Shown in pieces: positions 52,401 through 61,306 of a stretch of 64,000 nucleotides of DNA. Where the stretch lies: NCBI GenBank assembly GCA_963971285.1, contig OZ020250.1, positions 7,300,499 to 7,364,498 of the forward strand. Reading direction: 5' to 3'. Both the position numbers and the translations under genes were made by a program. The notes beneath the pieces are model-generated. The model worked only from the letters and a program-made list of their open reading frames with translations. It was not told where the DNA came from and did not search any database. The stretch comes from Astropecten irregularis. Lineage: Eukaryota; Echinodermata; Asteroidea; Paxillosida; Astropectinidae. Numbering within the stretch: the first letter of the stretch is position 1; the number at the start of each line of letters is the position of its first letter.

Positions 52401-54444
52401 AAACATATAAAAAAGAAAGAAAAAAAAGGTACACTACCGCCATACTCAAATCCTGGTCGCGCCATGTAAGGCCACCTAATCGTTCAATTTATGGCATGAC
52501 TAATTGGTCCGCCATTCTTCAAAATTACAAAGACTCCATTAGGTAGTTGCATAGAGCACGTAACATCGATTTTCCCCACTAATTGATGGCTCGGGCCCGA
52601 AGGTTCAGGTTGAAACGCTAGAAGTGTATCTGATTCAGCAGTCTACATGACTACGTAGTAAACAACTTCTAAACCAAGGGTCTAACAATATGAGTTTCAG
52701 ACACCTATAATCAGTGGCGTCACCAGACTTTTGAGTCTGGGGGGCACAAGGGGGGCACTAGCAATTGTTGGGGGGGCACTACAATAATATATATTGTATT
52801 TTTTTTCACCAACCCAAATCTCAAATGGGGGGGCACGCGGGGGGGCACGAGGTTTTCCAGGGGGGGGCACGTGCCCCCCCCCCCCCTGGCCCCCCCTTGG
52901 CGACGCCACTGCCTATAATACTCCGATCCAGTAGGCCACGCCCACCATGGCAACGTCCAAGCAACGACGCACACGCACACGCACCCAACATGTCACGATC
53001 GCCTAGTCTAGTTTCCTGCCGAAAGATTCCCTGACGACTCTTATTAAAAATCTTGGGTCAGGTATCGGCTACGGTTAAAAATAGAACATGGCACAGCTGT
53101 CATGTCTGCGCAGGCGCGGAAGCTAGTTTTAGAGTTTGGCGAGATTCCATTTTAGTAATCATTTTTGCACTTTTGCAAGCACATGCAAAGAGTTCAAAGA
53201 GTGGGGGGTAAAACAAACAACAAACTCCTCAAAAGTGCTCCTCAATAGGAAGAGTACTCTGTTGTATTTGGACAATAAGTATGTTCTACTTGGGCTAGCT
53301 TTGGTACGGAATTAAACATATTTACATTAACTGTCTTTCCCTCGTGTGACCTGTCAAAAATAGCCGACAGTCAACGTTACTATCCGAAGTTGGACGAAAA
53401 CGCGTCCGTAAAAAGTCAAAAATTGACTTTTTTGGTCACGTGACCCTCCACTACACGTAGCCGATATCGGAACCTATATTTGACAGACGATAGTCGGGAG
53501 CTTTTTGGGTCCGGGATCCAGACTAACGATCGCCAACACGCGAAGAATTACATACCCTCAACGACCGAAAGCGCTGTACTCCATTGGAGTTTGGTTTTGG
53601 AAAAGGCAAAAAATCCACGTTTAGTATCAGCCAGGGCATCGAGAGTCATAATTATAATGAAAATATTATAAACGCCGCTTGACCATGGTTAAGGATATAA
53701 GTTGGGTTTGTAAGAGAATTGCCTTGTACATACAAAACAAAAGTAGACTCAACGAAAAGTGTGTAGTAAAGAATACAACATCCACAAAATGGCGGTTAAA
53801 TAACATGTTGTGATTGGTCAATCTGTCAAGAGGCGTGGCCTACTGGATCGGTGTATTAATGAGTTGTAATATTATTGATTATTTATAAATGTAAATGCAG
53901 TGACGTGGACACACTGGCAGATACAAAAAATGGTGATGCAGTATAGAGACTCGGGCCAGAAAACGATATTTGTTTTTGATGCATGCAATTAAGGAGACTG
54001 GTATTGATACGTGCAGTAGGTTAGGCGAGTCAAGCAGGCTAACCGGAGGCCACTCGGGAACTAATGTCGACAGATCGACAAATTGTGTATGTTTTTTGAC
54101 TCGGGTGCCAATTTTGTTTTAGGGTTAAAAATATACAAATAACTTGCAATACTAGGTATTATATTCTTAAGGTCGTTTATTTACTGAAGCATTTGCAACC
54201 GATGGACATGTTTTCCTGGCAATTTCCGTATCCATAATACACAATTGTTTTCGTTGGTGATTTTAGAAGAAGAATGAAACAGGTCGAAATACCAAAATGG
54301 CTTCAGTATAATCATAACTCGAGTTTAAATGGGAGGGGGAAATCGGGAAGAGAACTTACCAAACTGTTTCTTGCCTGGCACTACCATTAGAGATAAAGCG
54401 AGGACCAACCAGCTAAGAGAATGCACACCCCACATGATGCTCAT
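31176..54444 (-). CDS. Gene B: secreted protein with signal peptide, three CTLDs and a PAN domain
   Basis: Proposed exons in order are 54444-54360 (signal), 36312-36063 and 35421-35186 (CTLD1), 35065-35009 (19-residue linker), 34616-34415 and 34120-33900 (CTLD2), 33410-33345 (22-residue linker), 33220-33031 and 32697-32477 (CTLD3), 31606-31577 (10-residue linker) and 31432-31176 (PAN, stop). The total is 1815 bases, 604 residues, with all phases agreeing. CTLD1 has QPD, CTLD2 and CTLD3 have EPN, so galactose-type and mannose-type signatures are mixed in one chain. The WND position is FDD, FHD and WKD. An extracellular pattern-recognition or adhesion role is plausible but unproven. The first intron (about 18 kb) is full of transposons; placing the signal exon here is inference. 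Confidence 0.75.
31577..31606 (-). CDS. Gene B exon: 10-residue linker
   Basis: 30 bases, phase 1-1, TTTCCAG acceptor and GTAAG donor, encoding EEPEANSCTK. It differs from gene D only at one residue. Confidence 0.83.
31705..31726 (+). repeat. Poly-G run absent from the paralogous copy
   Basis: About 15 G in a row, whereas the equivalent place in copy 2 (near 61840) has only short G runs. A recent expansion or an assembly artefact. Confidence 0.5.
32080..32476. other. Gene B intron, nothing recognised
   Basis: This part of the intron between CTLD3 and the linker has no counterpart in gene C. No repeat or exon was identified. Confidence 0.45.
32477..32697 (-). CDS. Gene B exon: CTLD3, C-half
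   Basis: A CCACAG acceptor leads to LNNYWVGQNDREVEGKW, then EPNGGTSENC, KWKDVDC and FICKKRIG. EPN is the mannose-type signature and WKD replaces WND. The donor (ATAG before GTTCGA) is weak; the phase-1 end is set by the paralogues. Confidence 0.85.
33031..33220 (-). CDS. Gene B exon: CTLD3, N-half
   Basis: A TTTCAG acceptor leads to ACSDLRKDAFGSAAKPGNCY, then WESAVDYCQGEGW and RHRDFK before a GTAAG donor (phase 2). It corresponds to the second CTLD of gene A. Confidence 0.88.
33345..33410 (-). CDS. Gene B exon: 22-residue linker
   Basis: 66 bases, phase 1-1, encoding DPEPTRDPLTRCDGSTVLPE and two more residues, with a TTGCAG acceptor and GTAAT donor. The first 12 residues are identical to gene A. 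Confidence 0.82.
33900..34120 (-). CDS. Gene B exon: CTLD2, C-half
   Basis: A CCCGTAG acceptor leads to KNDYYWIGQNDRELEGDY, then EPNGAGNENC, RFHDVPC and FTLCKLKTG. EPN is present and WND is FHD. The donor is GTGGGT, phase 1. Confidence 0.87.
34415..34616 (-). CDS. Gene B exon: CTLD2, N-half
   Basis: A TTACCAG acceptor leads to DCRDIMPSAFSNPFVPGVCY, then FQAAVDFCRSLPNGSW and WNRDNF before a GTAAG donor (phase 2). It is nearly identical to 12396-12597 of gene A. Confidence 0.88.
35009..35065 (-). CDS. Gene B exon: 19-residue linker after CTLD1
   Basis: 57 bases, phase 1-1, with a TGTACAG acceptor and GTAAGC donor, encoding about ETVPSCPGLPEESSTEVYG. It has the one Cys typical of these linkers. 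The gene C linker at 62366-62410 may be its counterpart, but the sequences are not clearly alike. Confidence 0.72.
35186..35421 (-). CDS. Gene B exon: CTLD1, C-half
   Basis: A TTTACAG acceptor leads to RASKFWIGQNDMKTENVW, a DDSSNECNRT loop with an extra Cys and an N-glycosylation sequon (NRT), then QPDGNRRQNC, MFDDRRC and FLCKVKITSG. The donor is GTATG, phase 1. Its partner is gene C at 62999-63237. Confidence 0.87.
36063..36312 (-). CDS. Gene B exon: CTLD1, N-half
   Basis: A CCCTTAG acceptor (phase 1) leads to a short Ser/Thr/Asn-rich N-terminal stretch, then VSCSDIHVEAFGNQTLKPG, VCYLASD, ARTFCQGLG and VADIEDAVENQLI, ending at a GTAAG donor in phase 2. It is the longest N-half (250 bases). 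An NQT sequon is present. Confidence 0.86.
37595..37930 (+). mobile_element. LINE 3' end fragment
   Basis: The reading LNLSKWGYADAADTTCECGD followed by QIMQHLLRCPLF matches the Cys/His motif at the C-terminus of many non-LTR reverse transcriptases. It is followed after about 100 bases by GATAAATAAATATTGAACC, a plausible LINE tail. It sits between the protease and RT pieces of the gypsy remnant. Confidence 0.6.
38145..39375 (-). mobile_element. Second Ty3/gypsy fragment, minus strand, internally deleted
   Basis: On the minus strand, in order: the RT C-terminal end at 39369-39142 (LKLNHKKFRLRLVEVTYMGQ), a connection region near 39090-38950 (SRYLPRLAE), a ribonuclease H part at 38848-38618 (RIEKGCLCLALSYETFDQLF, then PKRLHRVL) and the integrase C-terminal tail at 38519-38260 (QYDKSAKPLSELQIGQPV). 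The integrase core is missing. Its position between two parts of the plus-strand gypsy remnant suggests a later insertion. Confidence 0.75.
40455..40597. mobile_element. Small foldback element inside the gypsy remnant
   Basis: The arms AAAAGTTGCACTTTTAGGTA and TACCTAAAAGTGTAACTTTT are inverted, separated by about 90 bases. It interrupts the ribonuclease H to integrase part of the retrotransposon. Confidence 0.65.
41720..43180. other. Gene B intron 1, unidentified
   Basis: This may include the 3' end of the gypsy remnant, but no matching LTR was found upstream. No exon of the lectin family or other domain was recognised. Confidence 0.4.
43195..43480 (-). mobile_element. TTAA-type element copy, decayed
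   Basis: GGATAAATACAGCATTTC, AACTATATGTTTGTACCAG and TATACGTAAAGCTGTGAACG are reverse matches to the family blocks near 14950 and 30280. Confidence 0.5.
43679..46316. mobile_element. Composite repeat element bordered by inverted GGGGTAARTTGAGCC words
   Basis: GGGGTAAATTGAGCCA at 43679 pairs with GGCTCAACTTACCCC ending near 46313. Between them are a 52-base tandem pair (TTTTCAACGGAAAAGGTATT, 43791-43870), a TTCTTC tract, the two block arrays at 43940-45400 and a TGACGTCATCA-rich region with ACTTCCGGT/ACCGGAAGT palindromes (45540-46030). No protein domain is recognisable. Confidence 0.5.
43940..45410 (+). repeat. Array of about 130-base units in two blocks
   Basis: The unit contains GATTCTTTCACCAAAAGT, AATGTTAGGCAAGGTCTTTC, GACCTCTACTTCCGGTCAAA and CAGGAAGTAGCTCCTCATTT. 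Copies begin near 44150, 44270 and 44400 in block 1 and near 44868, 44998, 45127, 45257 and 45387 in block 2. Each block opens with the same header of about 190 bases (GCGGCACTTTGG to ATCTTTAAAAATCAAC, starting near 43950 and 44677), so there is a higher-order duplication. Confidence 0.85.
46361..48657 (+). repeat. 2.3-2.4 kb tandem unit, copy 1
   Basis: It starts ACTGGTCCAGTGATACATGT and runs through AGCATATCACACTCAACA, GGCACGTACACGTGTAG and GTCAAGAGGCGTGTCCTACT to the next copy. Within it, TACACCGATCCAGTAGGC (near 47830) is inverted as GCGTGTCCTACTGGATCGGT (near 48171), giving a hairpin of roughly 370 bases. Open frames in it are not conserved as proteins. Confidence 0.85.
48658..51074 (+). 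repeat. 2.3-2.4 kb tandem unit, copy 2
   Basis: It starts CACTGGTCGAGTGATACATG. The part around 48360-49110 repeats at 50780-51530 at an offset of 2417 bases with very few differences, so copies 2 and 3 have exchanged sequence or duplicated recently. Confidence 0.87.
52712..52911. mobile_element. G-rich hAT-like MITE, second copy, exact 8-base target duplication
   Basis: The ends CAGTGGCGTCACCAG and TTGGCGACGCCACTG are inverted, with CCTATAAT directly before (52704-52711) and after (52912-52919). Copies 1 and 2 of the surrounding tandem unit have a single CCTATAAT at this point (near 47821 and 50243), which serve as empty sites. Confidence 0.88.
53004..53525. mobile_element. MITE with TAGTCT ends and exact 9-base target duplication
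   Basis: The left end TAGTCTAGTTTCC pairs with the right end GGATCCAGACTA. ACGATCGCC lies directly before (52995-53003) and after (53526-53534). The interior matches 20418-20837 in the opposite orientation. There is no transposase frame. Confidence 0.82.
54360..54444 (-). CDS. Gene B first coding exon: signal peptide
   Basis: The reading is MSIMWGVHSLSWLVLALSLM and then VVPGKKQF, a typical short basic-hydrophobic signal peptide with a likely cleavage near PG. It ends TTTG before GTAAG in phase 1. The start at 54444 is chosen because it aligns with the gene A exon at 27176; the frame is open further upstream to an ATG at 54618. Connection to CTLD1 at 36312 is inferred. Confidence 0.72.
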
Positions 54445-54449
54445 ACGGC

Positions 54450-55210
54450 CAGGTGGTTTGGACCAAAGATGCAAAGAGGCTGCCCGGTTGTTAACTCGGT
54501 GCTCAACCTGCAGAAGCTCGAAGCCCAAATTATCGTCCCTTTCAGCACGTAGAATTGTCCCGTCCCTCCAAATATAATTATGGCGCACACAATGATATAT
54601 TAAACGGAACTTTTCCAACGACGATTCAAGTCAAATTGGCATTGGTGTCAACCAAATGAACGCTATGATCACAAGTAACTATGCACAGAAAAACAGTACT
54701 GCTCGCAGTGGGTTCGTTTCACTGACTGCATGACAAACAAGGAGCGTGACTGATCATTTTCGGTGAAGGTGAAGTAAGGAAACGGCTCCTCATCAAGTAG
54801 TCCTACTGAAAGACAGTTCTTTTGAAACCGAGCCAACACGATCCACTGCACGACCAATCGATACCCTGTGCATTACTGCCATACACGATCTGTGAAGCTA
54901 AGCAGTCCAAAATGCCAATTGGCCTACTTTTATAGGAACAATTCATGGTAATTGCTGCATTCATTATCATTTTCACCGTCTGCATTTTTTGCACAGAATT
55001 GGAATGGTTGAGGTGGACAGACGCTTAACAAAAACTTACGATTGAGAATGACTATTCTGCTAAATTCTGTACCTTACAAGCTGCAGCACTCATGATTTTA
55101 GCACATGATTTTAATTTCTTACTTTTCCGTGTATTACCGTATCGCTAAATATTACATATATACCTACTATAACAGTTAAATATACAATCATTATTTGAAC
55201 CTACTGCACT
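54450..55210. other. Upstream region of gene B; no gene seen
   Basis: It should hold the 5' UTR and promoter of gene B. I see no clear TATA box or other exon. It shows no obvious similarity to the upstream region of gene A beyond the signal exon itself. Confidence 0.4.
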
Positions 55211-55217
55211 TACTTAA

Positions 55218-55459
55218 AGGTATAATACAAGAATGGTAAAGGTCACAGAACGGCTCCAAAATTTTGTCTGATACAGCATGTAGGAGGCCTATACAGGAAG
55301 TGGTGAACCTGTAAAAAATTCATCTCAATCGGACATCTGGGCCAAGAGAAAATAGACAACCGACATTATGTTTCTTATAAAACATACATAATGGTTTACA
55401 AGATGGTTTGACCAATATATGGATAAATACAGAATTTCAAGCTATCCTGTACTGTACCT
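55218..55459. mobile_element. TTAA-targeting MITE, shorter copy
   Basis: The ends AGGTATAATACA and TGTACTGTACCT are related inverted repeats, flanked by TTAA at 55214-55217 and 55460-55463. It is about 120 bases shorter than the copy at 23160-23524 but shares the family interior (TATGGATAAATACAGAATTT). Confidence 0.75.
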
Positions 55460-55469
55460 TTAAAAAGGC

Positions 55470-56340
55470 ATTTCATTTTTATAGCTCAGGTTATTGGCTT
55501 TTTTTTTTCTCTTCGCCAAGTAGAATATAATCTATAATGATATCTGAAAAAATCCCCGCGAGACATAAAGTTATACAAAATGAATGAATGTAGGTGTCTC
55601 CGATTTTAATGTAAATGAGCGCAGTGTCGCCACGGCGGTTAAATGACGTAATGTCTCATTTCTGGTCCGGGGTTTTCCCAAATGAGCAATACCTGTCTTG
55701 GGAGTCCATTGTCCACCAAGCTCATTTGCATATGACCTGGCCGTATTGGAGAAACTCCCCTACGCGGTCAACTTATAGTTCCGTTTAAATAATCCCCACA
55801 AACCACTCTAAAATTGGTTTACCGACTGAAATTGTATGATTGTAAAATCATGACGTTGTTTTCTTTTTGGGTTTTATAATTTAGAAATGGTTACGTGTTT
55901 TGAATACAGATTCATGGTTCCCACGGAGAGTCTCACTCTTATAGTATTCTTCCGCGTCGCGTCTAGAACTTTCCCGAAGCTGAAGACGACCAGTTCATGC
56001 ATGTATACATTACGTGCATAGTGCACACAGTACACATTGGACGGCCGTGCTTGCATGTAACGCTTACAACTTGTGTGAGCAAGCGACATTACGGCAATTT
56101 TCGATGCCCGAATAGCGAAGTTCCGGTATTTTGCGGTGAGTGTCTATTTCCAGAATGATCATGGATATACTGTGTCTATTTTGTTCTGTCAGTCATAAGT
56201 GCAATGAGCATAACCTTATTGAGCTATCGATCGTGCAGTTGTCTTATTTGAGTGAGTCCCTCAGTGCATTGTTTTGTATATCATGTGTGTATTGTGTTTA
56301 TAGTGAGACGCATTGATGACCATACAGTATTTCGTCTGAT
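55470..56340. other. Intergenic, nothing recognised
   Basis: The stretch includes ATTTGCAT at about 55724, an octamer-like word, but with no other promoter evidence nearby. No exon found. Confidence 0.4.
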
Positions 56341-56344
56341 GGTT

Positions 56345-56535
56345 TACGTCTCGAGTACAATGCTCGAGTACAATTTTTGATGTCGAGTTCCGAGTATTTT
56401 GTAGCCCGTGTACAAGTACCAAAGGGCGAGTGCGAGTATTTGGAACGTTCGAGTGCGAGTACGAGTACGAGTACTTGGAAAACGGTACTCAAGTAGTACT
56501 CGAGTGCGAGTACCGAACGAGTACTACAACACTGA
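56345..56535 (+). repeat. GAGTAC-rich repeat patch
   Basis: CGAGTGCGAGTACGAGTACG and related words fill this patch, matching the vocabulary at 4380-4960 and 25240-25740. Confidence 0.6.
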
Positions 56536-56539
56536 TATT

Positions 56540-57885
56540 GTAATGTTATCTACTATAACTGAAACATGTATTCTAAAATTGTATTTTAGGGGTCAAGTAG
56601 ATGAAGAAGGTCAAGGTCAAATAAAGTCTAGACAGGGTCAAAGGTCAAATCAAGCCAATAAAACGTTTATAATTATAATACATTGATGCCGGAATAAATA
56701 CTACTGTAATCAAGTAAACCCTACATTACCAATGTCAGCTTCCTCCTGTATTGAGTAGACAAACTACCACCATGGGAACTAGCGGGGCAGGTTACCTCCA
56801 CATTAACCCCGAATGAATAACGAGCATTTACGAGCCTCAGTGAAGTTCCAACACCTATTTAAATCCTTACCCAGAAAGTATCTTTGGCGGTGATAATAGT
56901 AACATATTGTGCAGAAGTCTATGGGAAAACTCCCACAATACCCCGTCAACGGTTATTGTTGATATCATCCTTAATGTGAAACTTCGGCTGCCAACATAGA
57001 TCATTCATTGATAATAGTACGTCAATCATCATGTATCATATACATAGCGTGCCGCTATTCTTTCATGGCGGTGCCATCAAAATGAGAAGATGAAACGCAG
57101 CTTTCGTGACATTTTTATTTTACATGTAATGAAATGATACCTTCTGTTCATCTGAGGCGAAACCAACGGCAAGTCATTGGCTGTAAATGACTGTTGTTTA
57201 AAATGGACCAATCTGATAATATTAGATGTTGAATCGCTAGTTAAAACCATACCATGTAACATGTGGAATATAAGCCTTTCAATTCAAAACCGATCATTGA
57301 GTGTAAATGGCAGTTAATAAAATCGATACAAGGATGTTCCAGCCTGAAAATCAGAAGGGCTACCGGAATTTAGCCATAAGTATCAAAATGTTTCATGAGT
57401 ATGAACACAACTCTCAAGAAGCAGTGAACCATTGCTCTACACAATATATTCAGAACAAAAAAAAACCATTGTTATCATACTGTTAACACATTAAACGCAA
57501 TGTAATGATCATGGTGTCCATTAGGTTAGTGTATATACATGAACGTAGACGCACGTGAATGTTTATAAAACATTATGAACAACTACTATAAACCTATCTG
57601 TTGATTAGTTATCGGTGCTCCTGAGTAATTTCTTTTTCTCGTTAATTATCTGAGGAGCAGGGTTATTTAATGCTCTGTACGGCAACTTCATACGGTAACA
57701 AAAAAAAAACATCCATGTCTAACGCCGCCGTTTGAACACACGAACCGTCTTATTTGGTCTGAACTCTGGACTTTCAGAACGTCCAAGAAATTACGCAATT
57801 TCCAGTAAAGTACACCTTATTTGCAACCTTTATCATGAAAAACGTCTGCTTTCGGTTTTCTGCAACATCAGACACCCCAACTCCG
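56540..57885. other. Intergenic, nothing recognised apart from a short AGGTCAA repeat
   Basis: AAGGTCAAGGTCAAA and AGGGTCAAAGGTCAAA near 56610-56650 form a small direct repeat. No gene or transposon border is visible. Confidence 0.45.
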
Positions 57886-57897
57886 ACAACAACTCCG

Positions 57898-57946
<49 letters not shown>

Positions 57947-57961
57947 CGACAACGACGACAC

Positions 57962-58011
<50 letters not shown>

Positions 58012-58064
58012 CCAACGACAACGACAACGACAACGACAGCGACAGCGACAGCGACAACGAAATA
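57885..58064 (+). repeat. Compound microsatellite (AAC, GACAAC, GACAGC)
   Basis: AAC triplets pass into CAACGA hexamers and end in GACAGC units. Thr-rich, Asn/Asp-rich and Leu/Ser-rich open frames across it arise from the repeat and are not genes. Confidence 0.9.
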
Positions 58065-60489
58065 AAATAATTCTATCTATCTGAGGCCCAAAAGAAATGC
58101 CACATTTGCCACAGGAAAGATTGGGTAATAATGTTTTATTGCTTTATTTCAATTTCGTTATGCAACATAACGTTTTGTAACTTGATAAACAGTACGCAGT
58201 GCGACGTAACACAGTGTTAAGTAACTCATCGAAACGTAACGCAAAGTCATGTCACGCAGAGTACATTTGTTTCTAATTAGCGATGAATACGGAAAATTTG
58301 ACCATACAAGGACGGTGTGTTGCTGCATTTCAAAATCAACTTAATGTCGTATGATACGGTGCTGTAGATGAGCCAATGTGATGAGATTACATTTTTTGAA
58401 CACTGATATATCAACCATGTTGAGCTTTTTTATGACCTTCTTGTATTTCGTGGGAAGCATATTGCAACCCTTCACCTTACCAATTTGCTAACATTTTACC
58501 CGTTTTTACGTATGCATTGACAGCTCGCCTAATAACTATGCATTTAACAACCATTCATAATATATTGAAATCCAATAAAATTTCAAAATAATAATAAATA
58601 GGTACGTATAATAGTTTGTTCACAATTATAACGTAATTAATAATTAATAATCGAATAAATAAAACAATACAATCTGGCCAGTATACTTAAAAAGCAATAA
58701 CTACGAAGCATCGATCCTAAAACACAATTCCCGAAGATTGAAACGAAGTACAAATCTCTCTAGTAAGCAACTTTTCAATACTATTAATCTGAAAAAAAAA
58801 ATAATATGATCAGTCTTTGAGTTGAAATCTCGTACATGTAATGCAAGTAAAAAGAATAGTGTCCTATCATCAACATTGAAGTCATAATCTTGATCCATTT
58901 TTCATGCATTCGACTCTGTGACTGATATTTGTTAGCGGTGTGTTATTTAAATTCAAATAATGACATTTCCTCTTGACCATATCTGTAGAGGTGACAATCA
59001 TTTTTATGTTTCGTAAACTAATACGTCTGACATAATATTGCTTTGTATTCAGTGTCTTGTTTTGTACTGTTACTGTACAAATGAGTACCAAATAATCCAT
59101 TAAAAAAACCGTACATTTCCATTAACCATAACACACAAATAAATTTATACAATTATACAACGTACTTGTGTGCTGCTATAATTATTTACCATACCAAAGG
59201 AGAGTATTATTACTAAATTTCAAACGTGAAATGAAAATGAAGATGTACTTTGCTTCATTTATCTTCTGTTTTTCAATCAGATTTATACAACCTTTTGGAC
59301 ACCTACTCCGCTTACCTGTGGGATATGTGGAACCAGGCTTGAGGCCAGGCTTGGAAATGATTTTGCTACTGCCATTCGAGCCTCGAATGATACGATACGC
59401 GATACGAAGGGACCGGGCCACATGAGGGAAACCAAAAGGGAACCCTCCAGCTTTGCCATGTGTCCGATGCCCTTTATTTCACCCAGGACACAAAATGACG
59501 GTGGCAAAATAAATCCGAAGTCTACCCTAAAGCCTCATTGTGTAAAGGCCCAGAGTCATTTTCATTCGTACTCTCCCTAGTTTGTTCGTGCACTCTACAT
59601 AAACTCTTACGGTACTTCAATAAAAATTCAACAACTGTATTTCACAATAATTTTTTTTTAAATACATAATAGGGCCAAAGACCATTGCATTACACTGATA
59701 AGAAATTTCATGTCTTTTCACGAGCTTAAATGTACTTTACAGGATTGGTAACATACCCGAACAGAAATGCTCACAGATTGTAGTATAATTTCAGGGTAAA
59801 AAGATGGTGCTGATAGAAACACACCGTTAAAATATTTCAGCCTGAAATGGTGAATTAAATCATTAGAAAGTAAAACAAAGACCGAAACCGGTTTTGATCT
59901 CTGGTTAAGATATAAACCCATTTTTTTGTGTTTTATAAAGATAATTGAGTCGGTATTTAGCTATTTTCTCGTGACTCAGATGACCGATTGAGCTCACACA
60001 TCCAAATGTGTGTTATTGTATGTATCTTTTGATTAAACAAAGTGTGAGTGCTGTTCTGTGACCTTTACCAATCATGCATTATACCTCTTAATAAGACGAT
60101 CGAAATACGAGCATAATTACACATTCAAACACTTTTCAGCACACAATTTTTAAGGCACATTATTTGCAATATTCAAAACGCATTCCATATCTACACGCAG
60201 GGATGTGAACAACTGCATCTAATATTAAATCTCTGAATTTTCGTGTAATCGTTTACATGAAATATGTGCATATTCTACTAAGCGTTAATTAACCATTACC
60301 AATAGTATCACAATTATATCACGTAGACCAAACATAAAGATTGTCATTCTGAACCCCATAACATACGTTTTATTTCATATTAATGCATCACTGAGCATTT
60401 ACTGATATTCTGGGAAAAGTCAATTTGTCCTACCATTACAATTGAGTGACAACTACTTCTGCCACTAAGATGACCACAAATGTCACTCA

Positions 60490-60627
60490 ATAGCGCTGCG
60501 CACTTGCGCTAAAAATAGCACCGAACCTCAGACAAACATTGCAACGTGGCCATGTAAACGTGTGGTGAGTGGGGGAATGTGTGCGCGTGCGTGCATAGTG
60601 TGACGTCATTAGTGCGGAACGCTATTG
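60490..60627. mobile_element. Insertion unique to duplication copy 2, with short inverted ends
   Basis: Copy 1 reads GTCACTCAATTGCAATGG without a break near 30992, whereas copy 2 has about 138 bases between CTCAAT and ATTGCAATGG. The insert starts AGCGCTGCGCAC and ends GTGCGGAACGCT, imperfect inverted repeats, with a 2-base AT duplication. A small MITE is likely. Confidence 0.65.
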
Positions 60628-60772
60628 CAATGGTATAGCAAAATTGACTTTTCAAGACAATCAGTAATTGCACGGTGATGCATGAATGGATTGCAATGAA
60701 ATTTTGTCAAAATTTACTCAGTGAGATATTGAATTCAATAGACTAAGAAGCTGAAAACATACAATTTATTTT

Positions 60773-60795
60773 CATATATATATATATATATATTT
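60773..60795 (+). repeat. TA dinucleotide repeat
   Basis: About ten TA units; copy 1 of the duplication has no such run here. Confidence 0.7.
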
Positions 60796-61306
60796 TTGCA
60801 AATGGGTATCGTCTATTGGGGACACACTGTACATGAACCGAAGAAAGCCAGCAATAACATATCGTGGCAGGCTTAATTAATTTCTGCTTTATCCTTATTT
60901 CAGCAAGTCTTTGGAATGTATTAGCATTTGATGGACACTTGTAGAGTTCATCATAATTCAATTTCACTTTTGCATCTGATAAAGAAACTACGGGTAATTT
61001 CATGGCATTATTTATCGGCATACGGCGAATAAGACATCGTATGAAATATGGGACTCAGTGTCGATGTACGTTTATTAGTTTTTATACTCTCTAAATTGTG
61101 CGCATAGCTTATTAACTTTCTAGTATCTAGGACGTACGATGATATGCTCAAGTGATGAAAAATGTGGCTTACTAGTGTCTCCAATAACACCAAACTAATA
61201 TTATTGATGCTTGCAAAAAATAAATGAAGGTCCGCAGGTGCAACAATGAAAGCAAAATAATGCTGAAAGAAAACACTGCAGTTAATGGGATTCAAATCAA
61301 GCTTTC

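Larger units (their letters stand above)
51075..54324 (+). repeat. 2.3-2.4 kb tandem unit, copy 3, with two MITE insertions
   Basis: It is diverged in its second half and enlarged by the elements at 52712-52911 and 53004-53525. Without them it is about 2.5 kb. It ends at ATAACTCGAGT, the same word that closes copies 1 and 2, about 35 bases before the donor of the gene B signal exon. Confidence 0.8.

Noticed and set aside
46361-54324. Open frames shared by the tandem units, including one identical in two copies (48607-48852 and 51024-51269)
   Set aside because: Identity follows from the DNA duplication. The first unit does not keep the frame and no domain is recognisable.
55714-55735. Octamer-type promoter element ATTTGCAT
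   Set aside because: A single 8-base word in AT-rich DNA with no exon or TATA box nearby is expected by chance.
57732-58070. Asn/Asp-rich, Thr-rich and Leu/Ser-rich open frames
   Set aside because: They are readings of a microsatellite in different frames.
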